A stretch of DNA of 64,000 nucleotides from Aureispira sp. CCB-QB1 (GCF_000724545.1 NZ_JHBV01000022.1:83145-147144); one strand, 5' to 3'. Counted from the first letter of the stretch, positions 27,467-35,728 are shown. Notes: generated by a model not told the origin, from the letters alone. A program made the numbers and translations.

Positions 27467-29245
27467 TTGAGCGAACCAAATCAAAAATATGCCGACTGGC
27501 CCCTTGCTAAACGAATCATAGGGCTAGCAATGCCTTATCGTGGGATATTTTTTCTCGCAGCAACATTGTCAATCATATTGGCTCCCATCTCTATTTTGCG
27601 CCCTTATTTGGTACAACGTACGGTAGATGATTGTATTATTAATAGCAATGGCGAAGGGCTATTGTTTATGATTAGTTTGCTATTTGGAGTTTTAGTACTT
27701 CAAGGAATTTTGTATTATATCTTCTCATACTCGACTAGTTGGTTGGGACAATCGGTTATTAGAGATTTGAGAACACGAGTTTTTGATCACATCAATAGCT
27801 TGCGTTTATCTTATTTTGACAAAACGCCAATCGGAACTTCTACAACTAGAACCATCAACGATGTAGAGACAATTAACACCGTTTTTTCACAAGGGTTTAT
27901 TACAATCATTGCTGATATTCTTACCTTATTGTTTGTCTTAGGTATTATGCTTTGGACTAGTTGGAAAGTTACCTTGGTTTGTTTGATCACGATTCCACTA
28001 CTTGTTTTAGCAACATACTGGTTTAAGGAGGCTGTCAAAAAAGCCTACGAAGTAGTTCGAACACAAGTATCTATGATGAATGCGTTCTTACAAGAACGCA
28101 TTACAGGAATGCGAATCGTTCAAATTTTTAATGCTGAAGAGAAAGAGCTTGAAAACTTCAAAGTTATCAATAAAAAGTACGCAAAAGCCAATATTAATTC
28201 TATCTTTTACTATGCGATCTTCTTCCCTACTGTAGAAATTTTGTCTGCAACGTCTTTGGGATTGATGGTTTGGTATGGTGCCAAAGGGGTCATTGGTGGC
28301 GAAGTTACCTTAGGTGTATTGGTTGCCTTTCCTTTGTATATTGGAATGCTATTTCGTCCTATCCGCATTTTGGCTGATAAATTTAATACCTTGCAAATGG
28401 GGTTGATTGTTGCCAAACGAATTTTCAAAGTTTTGGACAATACCAATGTAATTGAAAATTCAGGAAGTATTGTTCCGACACATCTAAAAGGAGATGTCTG
28501 TTTTGATAACGTGCATTTTTCTTATCAACAAGATTTGGCTGCTTCTGAAATTAAGGAGTGGATTTTAAATGGTGTTAGTTTTAAAATCAAAGCAGGAGAA
28601 ACCATGGCTATTGTCGGCAGTACTGGGGCAGGGAAATCGACTATTATTAATATATTGAATCGTTTTTACGAAACTCATCAAGGTGAAATTACGATTGATG
28701 GGCTCAACATCAAAGATTATGAACTGTTTGGTTTGCGTGGGCGAATTGCTGTTGTTCTGCAAGATGTGTTTTTATTTTCAGGTTCGGTTCTAGATAACAT
28801 CACGTTAAAAGCACCACATATTACTAGAGAAGAAGTTGTCGAGGCAGCTAAGATGATTGGGGCACATCCTTTTATTGAAAAACTGCCCAATGGTTATGAC
28901 TATCAAGTTATGGAACGAGGGGCTACGCTTTCGATGGGACAACGCCAACTGATCTCTTTTGTTCGAGCATTGGTTTTTAATCCCGATATTTTGATTTTGG
29001 ACGAAGCAACCTCCTCTATTGATCCTGAAACAGAAAGTATTATTCAATATGCTATCGAAAAATTAATCGCCAAACGTACGTCGATTATTATTGCGCACCG
29101 CCTATCTACCATTCAACATGCCGATAAAATTATGGTATTGGAAAAAGGAAAGGTAAAAGAAATTGGATCACACCAAGAGTTGTTACAAATAGAAAATGGT
29201 CATTATAAAGAAATGGTTGAAACTGCCTATGCTTTGAATGGTTAA
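27467..29245 (+). CDS. MsbA-like ABC exporter (fused permease/ATPase)
   Basis: 592 residues. The start is a TTG at 27467; the next Met is already inside the first membrane helix, and upstream stop codons exclude a longer form. Six membrane segments (1-330) form an ABC_membrane exporter domain. The ATPase has Walker A 'GSTGAGKST', signature 'LSMGQRQL', Walker B 'ILILDEATSS' and the H-loop His in 'IIAHRLST'. The signature reads LSMGQ rather than LSGGQ, a common variant. Homodimers of this type export lipids or drugs from the inner membrane; the substrate cannot be read from the sequence. Confidence 0.93.
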   Translation: MSEPNQKYADWPLAKRIIGLAMPYRGIFFLAATLSIILAPISILRPYLVQRTVDDCIINSNGEGLLFMISLLFGVLVLQGILYYIFSYSTSWLGQSVIRDLRTRVFDHINSLRLSYFDKTPIGTSTTRTINDVETINTVFSQGFITIIADILTLLFVLGIMLWTSWKVTLVCLITIPLLVLATYWFKEAVKKAYEVVRTQVSMMNAFLQERITGMRIVQIFNAEEKELENFKVINKKYAKANINSIFYYAIFFPTVEILSATSLGLMVWYGAKGVIGGEVTLGVLVAFPLYIGMLFRPIRILADKFNTLQMGLIVAKRIFKVLDNTNVIENSGSIVPTHLKGDVCFDNVHFSYQQDLAASEIKEWILNGVSFKIKAGETMAIVGSTGAGKSTIINILNRFYETHQGEITIDGLNIKDYELFGLRGRIAVVLQDVFLFSGSVLDNITLKAPHITREEVVEAAKMIGAHPFIEKLPNGYDYQVMERGATLSMGQRQLISFVRALVFNPDILILDEATSSIDPETESIIQYAIEKLIAKRTSIIIAHRLSTIQHADKIMVLEKGKVKEIGSHQELLQIENGHYKEMVETAYALNG

Positions 29246-29292
29246 GTTTTGTTTGAATACTTATCTATTTCTACGTTATTTGCCTTATAACA

Positions 29293-29503
29293 TTACTCCA
29301 CTGAAACCACGCAGTAGCAGCACAGCTAACTAAAAGCAAAGCGCTCACGCAGTAAATCATATTAATTTACCATGTGAGGGCTTCGCCGTTGATCATCAAC
29401 AAGACGCTCTACTGACTCTTACACTAAAACACTAATAATCAAATTAATGTAAGATGCTTTTTTATGTTTTTTTTGTAGAAAAAAAAGCAACGAAGTATTA
29501 TTA
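29293..29503. repeat. MITE-like intergenic repeat
   Basis: Begins with CCACGCAGTAGCAGCACAGC and ends with a poly-A/T tract before GCAACGAAGTATTA. It contains the inner arms ATATTAATTT and AATCAAATTAATGT in inverted orientation. The plan matches the copies at 41-46 kb, although the sequence has drifted. It fills much of the gap between the ABC exporter and the next gene. Confidence 0.6.
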
Positions 29504-29655
29504 TAATATCTCTAAGTATTAATATCGTTTTTCATAAAACACGTATATATACTCTAATAATACGTTAAATTTATGTTGATCTTTGACCTGTAATCAAACA
29601 ACAAGTAGCTACTTAACCTCAAATTGATTGCAAAGAGGAACCTGAAAATCTTAGA

Positions 29656-29670
29656 AATAGAGTAAGGATA
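29656..29670 (+). promoter_or_regulatory. Shared 15-base motif upstream of orphan gene
   Basis: AATAGAGTAAGGATA occurs here, 19 bases before the ATG at 29690, and again at 33966-33980 before the gene at 34014. The AAGGA core is too far from either start to be the ribosome site. A shared regulator or promoter element is possible. Confidence 0.35.
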
Positions 29671-29689
29671 ATCAACCTAAATTTATAAC

Positions 29690-30418
29690 ATGGCATTCAA
29701 TCAAAATCAAATCGAATGGAATAATGGCCAATTAATCACCCTAGGTCAAGGAGATACGGCAATATGTAAAGGAAATTTAAACAATGGTCAGCTTTACTGT
29801 TTATTTTTCTACAATTCTGCTGGCAATGACGCTAGCACTATCGTCAATGTTGTGTGGTCAAACTCTGAACCACCAATACAAGTAAATGTCCCTGGAACAA
29901 CGCAACAACAAGGCTTAGCCTCTCTGTGTTTTGTTGATGGTAGCCAAACCAACACGGTTTCCGCTTCTGTTACACATGGCAACCAAGGTGCAAAAATTCA
30001 AGCATTCATCTGTAGTGTTAAAATGCCAATGGGGAATAGTGGCATCAACAACCAGCAACTTCCTCTTGATGGCAATCAACATGATTTTAATAAATTTACT
30101 CGTTACTATGCAGTACCTGCGTCTCATTGGTATTCAGGGCAAATTCAAAGTGATATCAATCAGTTTATTTGTGTTCAATTTAAAGAGTACCAAGCAGTCG
30201 TTTATATCGTCAATCAATTGGTAGATCCTAGTACTGTTATTAAGTACGCTGGCAATAGCAAAGACCTAGTTACGGTACAGTCTTCTACTACACAAAGTAT
30301 TTCTTTTAATTTCCAAGGGAATGCTGGTCAGCAATATGTTTGGATGAATGCCGATAGTGTTCAAAACAGTGGCGATGCTTCCATTGTTGTTCAATCTTTG
30401 AGTGGATTGACCGTATAA
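29690..30418 (+). CDS. Beta-rich orphan protein
   Basis: 242 residues, no signal peptide, no membrane segment and almost no charged clusters. The composition is dominated by Asn, Gln, Ser, Val and Gly, as in a beta-sandwich or lectin-like fold. It may consist of two halves of about 115 residues, since 'NGQLYCLFFYNSAGNDAS' in the first and 'INQFICVQFKEYQAVVYIV' in the second sit at similar positions, but the similarity is weak. I do not recognise the family. The gene has a 15-base upstream motif in common with the gene at 34014 and ends in a strong terminator. Confidence 0.65.
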   Translation: MAFNQNQIEWNNGQLITLGQGDTAICKGNLNNGQLYCLFFYNSAGNDASTIVNVVWSNSEPPIQVNVPGTTQQQGLASLCFVDGSQTNTVSASVTHGNQGAKIQAFICSVKMPMGNSGINNQQLPLDGNQHDFNKFTRYYAVPASHWYSGQIQSDINQFICVQFKEYQAVVYIVNQLVDPSTVIKYAGNSKDLVTVQSSTTQSISFNFQGNAGQQYVWMNADSVQNSGDASIVVQSLSGLTV

Positions 30419-30441
30419 ACACGGACATTTTGTAAAAAATA

Positions 30442-30480
30442 AAGCGATTTGGGCAGTAATTTCCAAATCGCTTCTTTATT
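30442..30480. terminator. Bidirectional terminator between convergent genes
   Basis: Perfect 11-base stem AAGCGATTTGG/CCAAATCGCTT with a 10-base loop, flanked by T-rich sequence on the right and A-rich on the left. It can serve both the orphan gene on the plus strand and the lipoprotein on the minus strand. Confidence 0.85.
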
Positions 30481-30507
30481 TATATAGACCAATGTTGCCC
30501 TTTCGAC

Positions 30508-31173
30508 TTAGAAAGGCTGGTTTATTCCTTGCGAATAAAAATTGAAGGTCACTGTAGCTCTCAAATAATGTGTTTGACCACTAGGGCAAGTGCACAATAG
30601 GGCATCTCCTTCAAACTCCACGTTAACAATCTTACCACTAAGATTTGGACGAGAAGGCTGTGTGCTCAAAATTTCACAAGCAAAATGTTCTTTTAGCGCA
30701 TCGGCTTCTATTGGACTAATAGAATTATCCAAATAGTACGCTGTTACAAATCCCAGATTAGGATCAAAAACCTCGTGTCCACTGTCCAATAATTCATAAA
30801 CAACAATTTCTTGCTCTACTAAAGGTCCTGGAGGTCGATAAGTACAACCACTAAACACAGGATCACAATGAAATACCTGTTCCAAATCGTAATCAATGTA
30901 CCCTGCTTGAGTTTGATTGCCTACTGTCCAGCTAGAAGCGTTGGTCATCGTTGGCAAATATAAATTATTACAAGTCGTCAGATTACTTATATCATAAGTG
31001 TACGTCGTCCCTGAAGTTACAGGTGTCCCCCCCTTTCGAAAGCTTGCCTGATTATCGCTAACTTGCACTTGTGCAACGGCATCCAATTCATCTGTTGGTG
31101 TGATTTCTAAGTTCTCTTTTTCGCAAGCACTCAAAATACAAGCGGCTACAATTAGCAAAAGATAAATTTTCAT
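30508..31173 (-). CDS. Lipoprotein of unknown function, Cys-rich
   Basis: 221 residues. The signal peptide ends L-S-A-C with the lipid Cys at residue 17, followed by an acidic 'EKENLEITPTDELDA' linker. The mature part has six further Cys, several close together ('HCDPVFSGC', 'LLCTC'), probably disulfide-bonded. No family is recognised. Acidic residues right after the lipid Cys are compatible with the surface-export signal described for Bacteroidota lipoproteins, so exposure outside the cell is possible but not shown. Confidence 0.75.
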   Translation of the reverse strand: MKIYLLLIVAACILSACEKENLEITPTDELDAVAQVQVSDNQASFRKGGTPVTSGTTYTYDISNLTTCNNLYLPTMTNASSWTVGNQTQAGYIDYDLEQVFHCDPVFSGCTYRPPGPLVEQEIVVYELLDSGHEVFDPNLGFVTAYYLDNSISPIEADALKEHFACEILSTQPSRPNLSGKIVNVEFEGDALLCTCPSGQTHYLRATVTFNFYSQGINQPF

Positions 31174-31802
31174 AATAGTTTTTGTTTGTTTTAACCCACT
31201 AATTACATCGAAAGGTATTAGTTACGCTTTCCTACTGCAATAATTAGCTGCGCTGCTACTGTAAACCTCGCAGGGCTTAATTCAGTATTGTAATGTCAAT
31301 TGAGTGGCTCATTCTGTTTAATAAAAGTGATGATTTTTCTCAGCTATAAAATGCTAAAAATTATTATTAATCTCAAATTAATACAAAGAGCAGACATATT
31401 AGAAATATATAACATAAAAAACATTAGTACTTCGTAGATTTTTTGTTTTTCGATCGTAAAAACCCAAAAGCACCTTTGCATCAATTTTCTCACAAAGCCT
31501 TGAAAGATGTAAAATTTTTAAAATTGACACTTAAAGAGCAACCTAATTGCATTGGCTCACGTTCTATCTGAATCTCTTATTGGTATTGCTCGTTACTTCA
31601 TGTAATGAAGTTCTTGTAATGAAAAAAAACTACAAAACCATCTATTAGAGCTTCTAACTTTAACCCTTTTTTTTGCTAAAGAATTCTAACAAAAAGAGGG
31701 CAGATAATTAAATATTTTGCCTAATCTTGCAACTACTCGCTACAGGTTGGCGAACCAATAAAAAAAGATATTTTAATAACTATTTCAACTAGTATTGTTC
31801 GC
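31174..31802. other. Intergenic region with one repeat fragment
   Basis: 629 bases without a gene. A fragment of the interspersed repeat lies at 31238-31280 (TAGCTGCGCTGCTACTGTAA). A possible -7 element TAATCTTG is at 31722-31729 before the transporter gene, without a clear -33 partner. Confidence 0.4.
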
Positions 31803-32765
31803 ATGAATAAGAAGTTAATTTTAGCACACATTGCGATGTTTTGTGTTGCCCTAATTTATGCCTCTAATTTTACGATTGCTAAACCAGTAATGGCAGGATC
31901 AACGCCTTATGTACAACCATTTGGATTTATTATGATGCGTGTTTTAGCAGCCACTAGTTTGTTTTGGTTAACACATTTCTTTTTTATTCGAGAACGAATT
32001 GATAGAAAAGATATTTGGAGGCTAGCAATTTGTGGAGCTTGTGGTGTTGCAGGAAATCAGCTATCTTTTTTTTATGGACTTAACCTCACCACCCCCATCA
32101 ATGGAGCTTTAATTATGCTAACCACTCCCATCCTTGTTTTGCTGCTCTCAATGCTTGTTTTTAAAGAAAAACTAACTGGTATGAAAGGCGGAGGAATCGT
32201 TCTAGGTTTGTCTGGAGCTATGCTATTAATTCTAAGTAACAAAACAGACATTCCCGATGCTCCAAACCCTATGCTAGGAAATATTTTTGTTGCCATCAAC
32301 GCCGCTTTTTACGCCGTCTATCTGGTTTTAGTAAAGCCATTGATGTCCAAATATTCCCCTATTACAACTTTAAAATGGGTCTTTTTATTTGGAACTATTT
32401 ATGTCATCCCCTTTGGATGGAATCAAATGTTAGCCGTTGATTACCCTGCATTACCACCTTCTATTGTTTGGAGCATTGCTTTTGTATTATTCTTTGTTAC
32501 CTATTTGGCTTATTTGCTAAATGGCTCTGCCCTATCTATTGTCAAGGCATCGGTATCTAGTACCTATATTTACTTGCAACCCTTGTTGGCAAGCATCATA
32601 GCCGTTGCCGCAGGAAAAGATGAAATTACCTTGATGATGGTTCTAGCAGGTTTCCTAATTTTTATTGGTGTCTTTTTAGTTTCCAAACGCCCTAAAGTAG
32701 AAACGGTTCCTTCATCTGTAGAAGAAGATGAAGAAGACTTATTGCCTCATTTAGTCCAAAAATAG
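31803..32765 (+). CDS. EamA-family (DMT) transporter
   Basis: 320 residues with ten predicted membrane helices in two EamA halves. The first half ends with 'GLNLTTPINGALIMLTTPILVLLLSMLVFKEKLT', the second with 'VKASVSSTYIYLQPLLASIIAVAAGKDEIT'; both are the P-x-x-x-x-x-E/K-type end-of-domain motifs of EamA proteins. The acidic C-terminal tail is cytosolic. Family members export amino acids, nucleotide sugars or other metabolites; no substrate can be assigned. The acyltransferase gene starts eight bases after the stop, so the two share a transcript. Confidence 0.9.
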   Translation: MNKKLILAHIAMFCVALIYASNFTIAKPVMAGSTPYVQPFGFIMMRVLAATSLFWLTHFFFIRERIDRKDIWRLAICGACGVAGNQLSFFYGLNLTTPINGALIMLTTPILVLLLSMLVFKEKLTGMKGGGIVLGLSGAMLLILSNKTDIPDAPNPMLGNIFVAINAAFYAVYLVLVKPLMSKYSPITTLKWVFLFGTIYVIPFGWNQMLAVDYPALPPSIVWSIAFVLFFVTYLAYLLNGSALSIVKASVSSTYIYLQPLLASIIAVAAGKDEITLMMVLAGFLIFIGVFLVSKRPKVETVPSSVEEDEEDLLPHLVQK

Positions 32766-32773
32766 ATACTCTT

Positions 32774-33772
32774 TTGTCTAGTTCTTTGCCAACATATTTG
32801 CCAGTAATCAATAGTCTACGAGGAATTGCAGCTACTGCTATTTGCTTTTATCATTTTGTTTTGAGTACAGCAAACTATGTGGAAGAAACATGGATAAGAA
32901 CCTTCTTTTATTATGGTCAATATGGTGTCCCTTTGTTCTTTGTCATTTCAGGGATTGTCTTGCCTTGGACTATGCTCAAAAACAATTATATACTCAAGCA
33001 TTGGACTAACTTCATAACCAAGCGTTTAGTTCGACTAGAGCCACCTTATCTAGCATCATTAGTATTAGCTACGATGTATCTACTATTTCAAACATATCGA
33101 CACTATGGCACTATTGAATTTTCTCTTTTCAATTTCCTACTGCATTTGGGTTATCTCATACCATTTGTAAAAGGGCAAGAATGGATCAATCCCATCTATT
33201 GGTCGTTGGCGGTAGAATTTCAATTTTACCTTTTTTTAAGTGTAGCATTGATTTTTTTAAAAGATCATTTGTGGTATCGTCGCTGGGCAATGTATGTATT
33301 CATCTTTGGAGTTTCCTTTATAAGTCATGAGAAAGCACTTTTATTCCGTTGGTTGCCCTTATTTTTAGTTGGCATTCTGTATGTATTAAAGCAATATAGC
33401 ATCATCTCATTAAAAGAATATTTCACCATTTCTATCTTTTCCTTGGGTCTCACCTACTACTTATTGGGCATCCCTAATTTAGTGGTTGCTATCTTTACTT
33501 TAATCATCGTTCATTATTTTCCTAACTACAATCCAAAGTATAGCAATTGGCTTGGAAAAATATCTTACTCCATTTATTTGATTCATTTAATTATTGGACA
33601 AGCACTCGTTAATTTTTTATCGCATACCTATCGACTTCCTTATCAAAAAATCCTCGTTATTCTCTTGGGTTATGCTGTTAGTGTAGGAGCCGCTTGGCTT
33701 CTTTATCAATGGGTTGAAAAGCCTAGCAAACAAGCTAGCAATCGAATTTATTACAAGTCCACCAAACTGTAA
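32774..33772 (+). CDS. Membrane acyltransferase 3 family protein
   Basis: 332 residues from a TTG start; the next Met lies far into the domain, and the gene follows the transporter by eight bases. Ten or so hydrophobic helices carry the acyltransferase_3 pattern: 'INSLRGIAATAICFYHF' with the catalytic-type His and Arg, 'GQYGVPLFFVISGIVL', and 'NPIYWSLAVEFQFYL'. The family transfers acetyl or other acyl groups to sugars or lipids on the far side of the inner membrane, e.g. O-antigen modification. Coupling with an EamA exporter suggests modification of an exported metabolite or glycan, which is inference. Confidence 0.88.
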   Translation: MSSSLPTYLPVINSLRGIAATAICFYHFVLSTANYVEETWIRTFFYYGQYGVPLFFVISGIVLPWTMLKNNYILKHWTNFITKRLVRLEPPYLASLVLATMYLLFQTYRHYGTIEFSLFNFLLHLGYLIPFVKGQEWINPIYWSLAVEFQFYLFLSVALIFLKDHLWYRRWAMYVFIFGVSFISHEKALLFRWLPLFLVGILYVLKQYSIISLKEYFTISIFSLGLTYYLLGIPNLVVAIFTLIIVHYFPNYNPKYSNWLGKISYSIYLIHLIIGQALVNFLSHTYRLPYQKILVILLGYAVSVGAAWLLYQWVEKPSKQASNRIYYKSTKL

Positions 33773-33965
33773 CTAAAGCGAAATACGACGCATTTGTTTC
33801 TGGTTTTCCTTCTTTGGACTACAAAATTATTTTTATTTTTTGGGGCTCCGAATGAATTATTTTTCATTTTTCATAGTTTAACTTCTCGAACTGCTTCAAC
33901 AAGCATTCTAAAAATTATAAACGTATAAATACTACTTCATTGTTTTTTATGAAAATAAAAAAAGC

Positions 33966-33980
33966 AATAGAGTAAGGATA
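33966..33980 (+). promoter_or_regulatory. Shared 15-base motif upstream of conserved unknown gene
   Basis: AATAGAGTAAGGATA, identical to 29656-29670, lies 33 bases before the ATG at 34014. Both copies sit in AT-rich leaders of solitary cytosolic genes. Confidence 0.35.
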
Positions 33981-34013
33981 CCACTAAAAAACCCTTAAAA
34001 TTAATTATATATC

Positions 34014-34763
34014 ATGGCAAACAAACTACATGAGTTGCTAGCATTAGAACAAGATCGCAAAAACAAAGGCAACCAAGCTATTGGTGAGACTAAAAAGCTA
34101 TTTGAAAAAAAAGCACCTCATTTTGATGGAATGACCAAGCGTTATATTCCAATGGAAGAAAACTCTGAGCAAATTCCTGACGAGCGCAAAGAAATTGTCA
34201 CAACGGTTAAAACCAGCTTAGAAGAGGCTATTGAAATTATCTCCAAAGGAATTGATGCCCACCTATCTAAAGAAGAAACCAATGCTTCTGGAGTTGCTCA
34301 AGCTGAATTGATCGTTGGAGATACAAAATTTGGTTCTTTCTCTGCAACTTCATTGTTAGCACTAGAAAGTCATTTGAATAAACTAAAAGACCTATATACT
34401 CAAATTCCAGTATTAGAAACTACTAAAAAATGGCATTTGGATACACAACAGGGTATTTATAAAACAGAAGAAGAGGTCAAATTTCGTTCTGTCAAACGCC
34501 CTAAAGTAATTGTAAAATACGAAGCTACTAAGGAACACCCTGCACAAACAGAATTGTTGTATTTAGATTTTCAGGTGGGTAAATACGAAACCATTTATAC
34601 TTCTGGACGTATTCCTTTAGCGCAAAAAAATGAAATGGTTCAACGTGTGAATCAACTTCTAGAAGCAACTAAAGTCGCTCGTTCTAAAGCCAATAATGTT
34701 GATGTCAAAAATATTAAGTTGGCTAAAAAAGTATTTAATTTTATCCATAAAGATATTTTATAA
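34014..34763 (+). CDS. Conserved protein of unknown function next to tRNA-mimic RNA
   Basis: 249 residues, soluble, charged, no signal. From memory it matches a widespread bacterial and phage family of about 245 residues (DUF7873-like) with the same landmarks: 'ANKLHELLALE' start, 'KRYIPMEENSEQIP', 'GVAQAELIVGDTKF', 'WHLDTQQGIY', 'KYEATKEHPAQTELLY' and a last 'VNQLLEATKVARSKAN'. No biochemical function is known to me. No terminator is visible between this stop and the structured RNA cluster that begins downstream, and the first strong hairpin comes after the tRNA at 35205, so protein and RNAs may be made from one transcript. That makes it the best candidate in the window for a protein partner of the RNA. 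Confidence 0.75.
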   Translation: MANKLHELLALEQDRKNKGNQAIGETKKLFEKKAPHFDGMTKRYIPMEENSEQIPDERKEIVTTVKTSLEEAIEIISKGIDAHLSKEETNASGVAQAELIVGDTKFGSFSATSLLALESHLNKLKDLYTQIPVLETTKKWHLDTQQGIYKTEEEVKFRSVKRPKVIVKYEATKEHPAQTELLYLDFQVGKYETIYTSGRIPLAQKNEMVQRVNQLLEATKVARSKANNVDVKNIKLAKKVFNFIHKDIL

Positions 34764-34769
34764 TCAAGG

Positions 34770-34890
34770 CAATGACCGCTGCTTTGCGGCGTAGCAATAA
34801 CAGAGCTAGTCTTAGCATTAGATGAATTGTTATTACCATCGAACTCATGTGACTCCAATAAATGTTGTCCATGATTCGGGGAGTCAGTTT
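34770..34890 (+). ncRNA. Structured untranslated segment with three hairpins
   Basis: Between the stop at 34763 and the tRNA-mimic RNA three separate stems can be drawn: CCGC/GCGG (34776-34789), AATAACA/TGTTATT (34796-34834, enclosing GCTA/TAGC), and TGACTCC/GGAGTCA (34850-34886). The last is a seven-base perfect stem, the length of a tRNA acceptor, but no D or T arm accompanies it. It may be the 5' part of the RNA below, or a separate element. Confidence 0.4.
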
Positions 34891-34925
34891 TAGTCTTTCG
34901 CTCTGCAGCTTTATAGTTTAAAACT

Positions 34926-35114
34926 TTCTTTAGAAAATTATATTTCCTCAAAGCCTAGTGCACAAGTTCGATTCTTGTCTGCTCCACGATTACGAATATG
35001 TATATTGTTTTTTAATATACAATTCAGCTTTGAAAAAATTTTACTCAATTGGAGCGGTAGCTCAGTGGCAGAGCAAGGGTTTCTGTTCATAAAGGAAAAT
35101 AATATTCTTAAGAA
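34926..35114 (+). ncRNA. Circularly permuted tRNA-like RNA (Y RNA-like or permuted tRNA)
   Basis: The tRNA parts occur in permuted order. First comes the 3' half: AGCCT, variable region AGTGC, T arm ACAAG-TTCGATT-CTTGT (34962-34978), acceptor strand CTGCTCC and discriminator A (34979-34986). After a 64-base linker containing the hairpin GTATATT/AATATAC comes the 5' half: acceptor GGAGCGG (35051-35057), T8, A9, and D arm GCTC-AGTGGCA-GAGC (35060-35074). The acceptor strands pair at all seven positions (one G-U). Invariant T8, A14, G18, G19, A21, T54, T55, C56 and A58 are all present, as is the G15-C48 Levitt pair. Instead of a closed anticodon loop, the flanks form a long helix (34926-34948 with 35093-35114, about 20 pairs, one bulge, two mismatches). 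Bacterial YrlA Y RNAs are known tRNA mimics of this kind; a permuted tRNA gene is the alternative. Confidence 0.7.
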
Positions 35115-35124
35115 TTTTAGGTTC

Positions 35125-35205
35125 GCTCTTGTGGCCAAATTGGTAAAGGCGTTTGTCTGAAGAACAAATTAGAAATAAATGCAGGTTCGAGTCCTGCCTA
35201 GAGCA
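35125..35205 (+). tRNA. Atypical class II tRNA with GAA (Phe) anticodon
   Basis: 81 bases forming a cloverleaf: acceptor GCTCTTG/CTAGAGC (one T-T mismatch), D arm GCC...GGC with AAATTGGTAAA, anticodon arm TTTGT-CTGAAGA-ACAAA with anticodon GAA, a 12-base variable region that can fold as TTA-GAAA-TAA, and T arm GCAGG-TTCGAGT-CCTGC. The discriminator is A and CCA is not encoded. The D arm closely resembles tRNA-Leu and the long variable arm is a class II trait, whereas true tRNA-Phe is class I. It starts 10 bases after the permuted RNA and is followed at once by a terminator. It may be a tRNA-derived ncRNA rather than a working tRNA. Confidence 0.6.
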
Positions 35206-35245
35206 TGGCAGTCGCAAGGTAAGAGCGGCTGCCACCTTTTTTTTT
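35206..35245 (+). terminator. Terminator of the RNA cluster
   Basis: Stem TGGCAGTCGC/GCGGCTGCCA (10 pairs, one G-U), nine-base loop, then CC and nine T. It abuts the discriminator base of the tRNA at 35205 and is the first strong terminator downstream of the gene at 34014. Confidence 0.85.
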
Positions 35246-35728
35246 GGAAAGGTTCTTGCTACTAATATTCATATGCAAATACCCCCTCCGTGAAATGGTA
35301 CACCATTTTATATTTTTGTTTACTTAATGGAAGTAAATGACAGCAAAAGAGTCAAACCATACAAACAGTTATCACAAGACAAGCGTTTATAACAGATTAT
35401 AAAAGGATGTGAATGCAGCGTTAAGTCCTATGCGCTCAGAAATAAACACTACCACATTATACAAAAATCAACCAGTAGCTCTCGCTTATCTATCAACAAT
35501 TGGTAATAGACTTATTAAAGCCACATTTACAATTTAAACCACCCTACTTACGTTAGGTGCGTAGTCTTTTTTGTTTTGTCAGAACAAAATAGTATATTAG
35601 GGTTGTGTAAACATTTGACTTTTAGTGTACCCCACTTATTTTATTGTATATAGTCCCTAAATAGAAATTATATTCTCCTGTACAGTTCTTTATTAAAGAC
35701 ACTGTATTAATTCTATGCGTAGTACATT
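35246..35728. other. Gene-free region
   Basis: 483 bases between the RNA terminator and the next gene. No gene, RNA or repeat copy is recognised. Confidence 0.45.

Noticed and set aside
34958..35100. Two ordinary tRNA genes, one ending at 34986 and another starting at 35051
   Set aside because: Neither half has a partner in the normal direction: nothing upstream of 34958 pairs with CTGCTCC with a D arm in place, and nothing downstream of 35074 gives a T arm and acceptor for GGAGCGG. The two halves pair with each other instead.
34938..35160. Short open frames across the RNA cluster on both strands
   Set aside because: They have no codon or domain signature, and the region is explained by tRNA-like structure.
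35206..35236. Another tRNA 5' half (GGCAGTCGCAAGGTAAGAGC looks like a D arm)
   Set aside because: The sequence forms a 10-pair hairpin followed by a T-run, which is better explained as a terminator.
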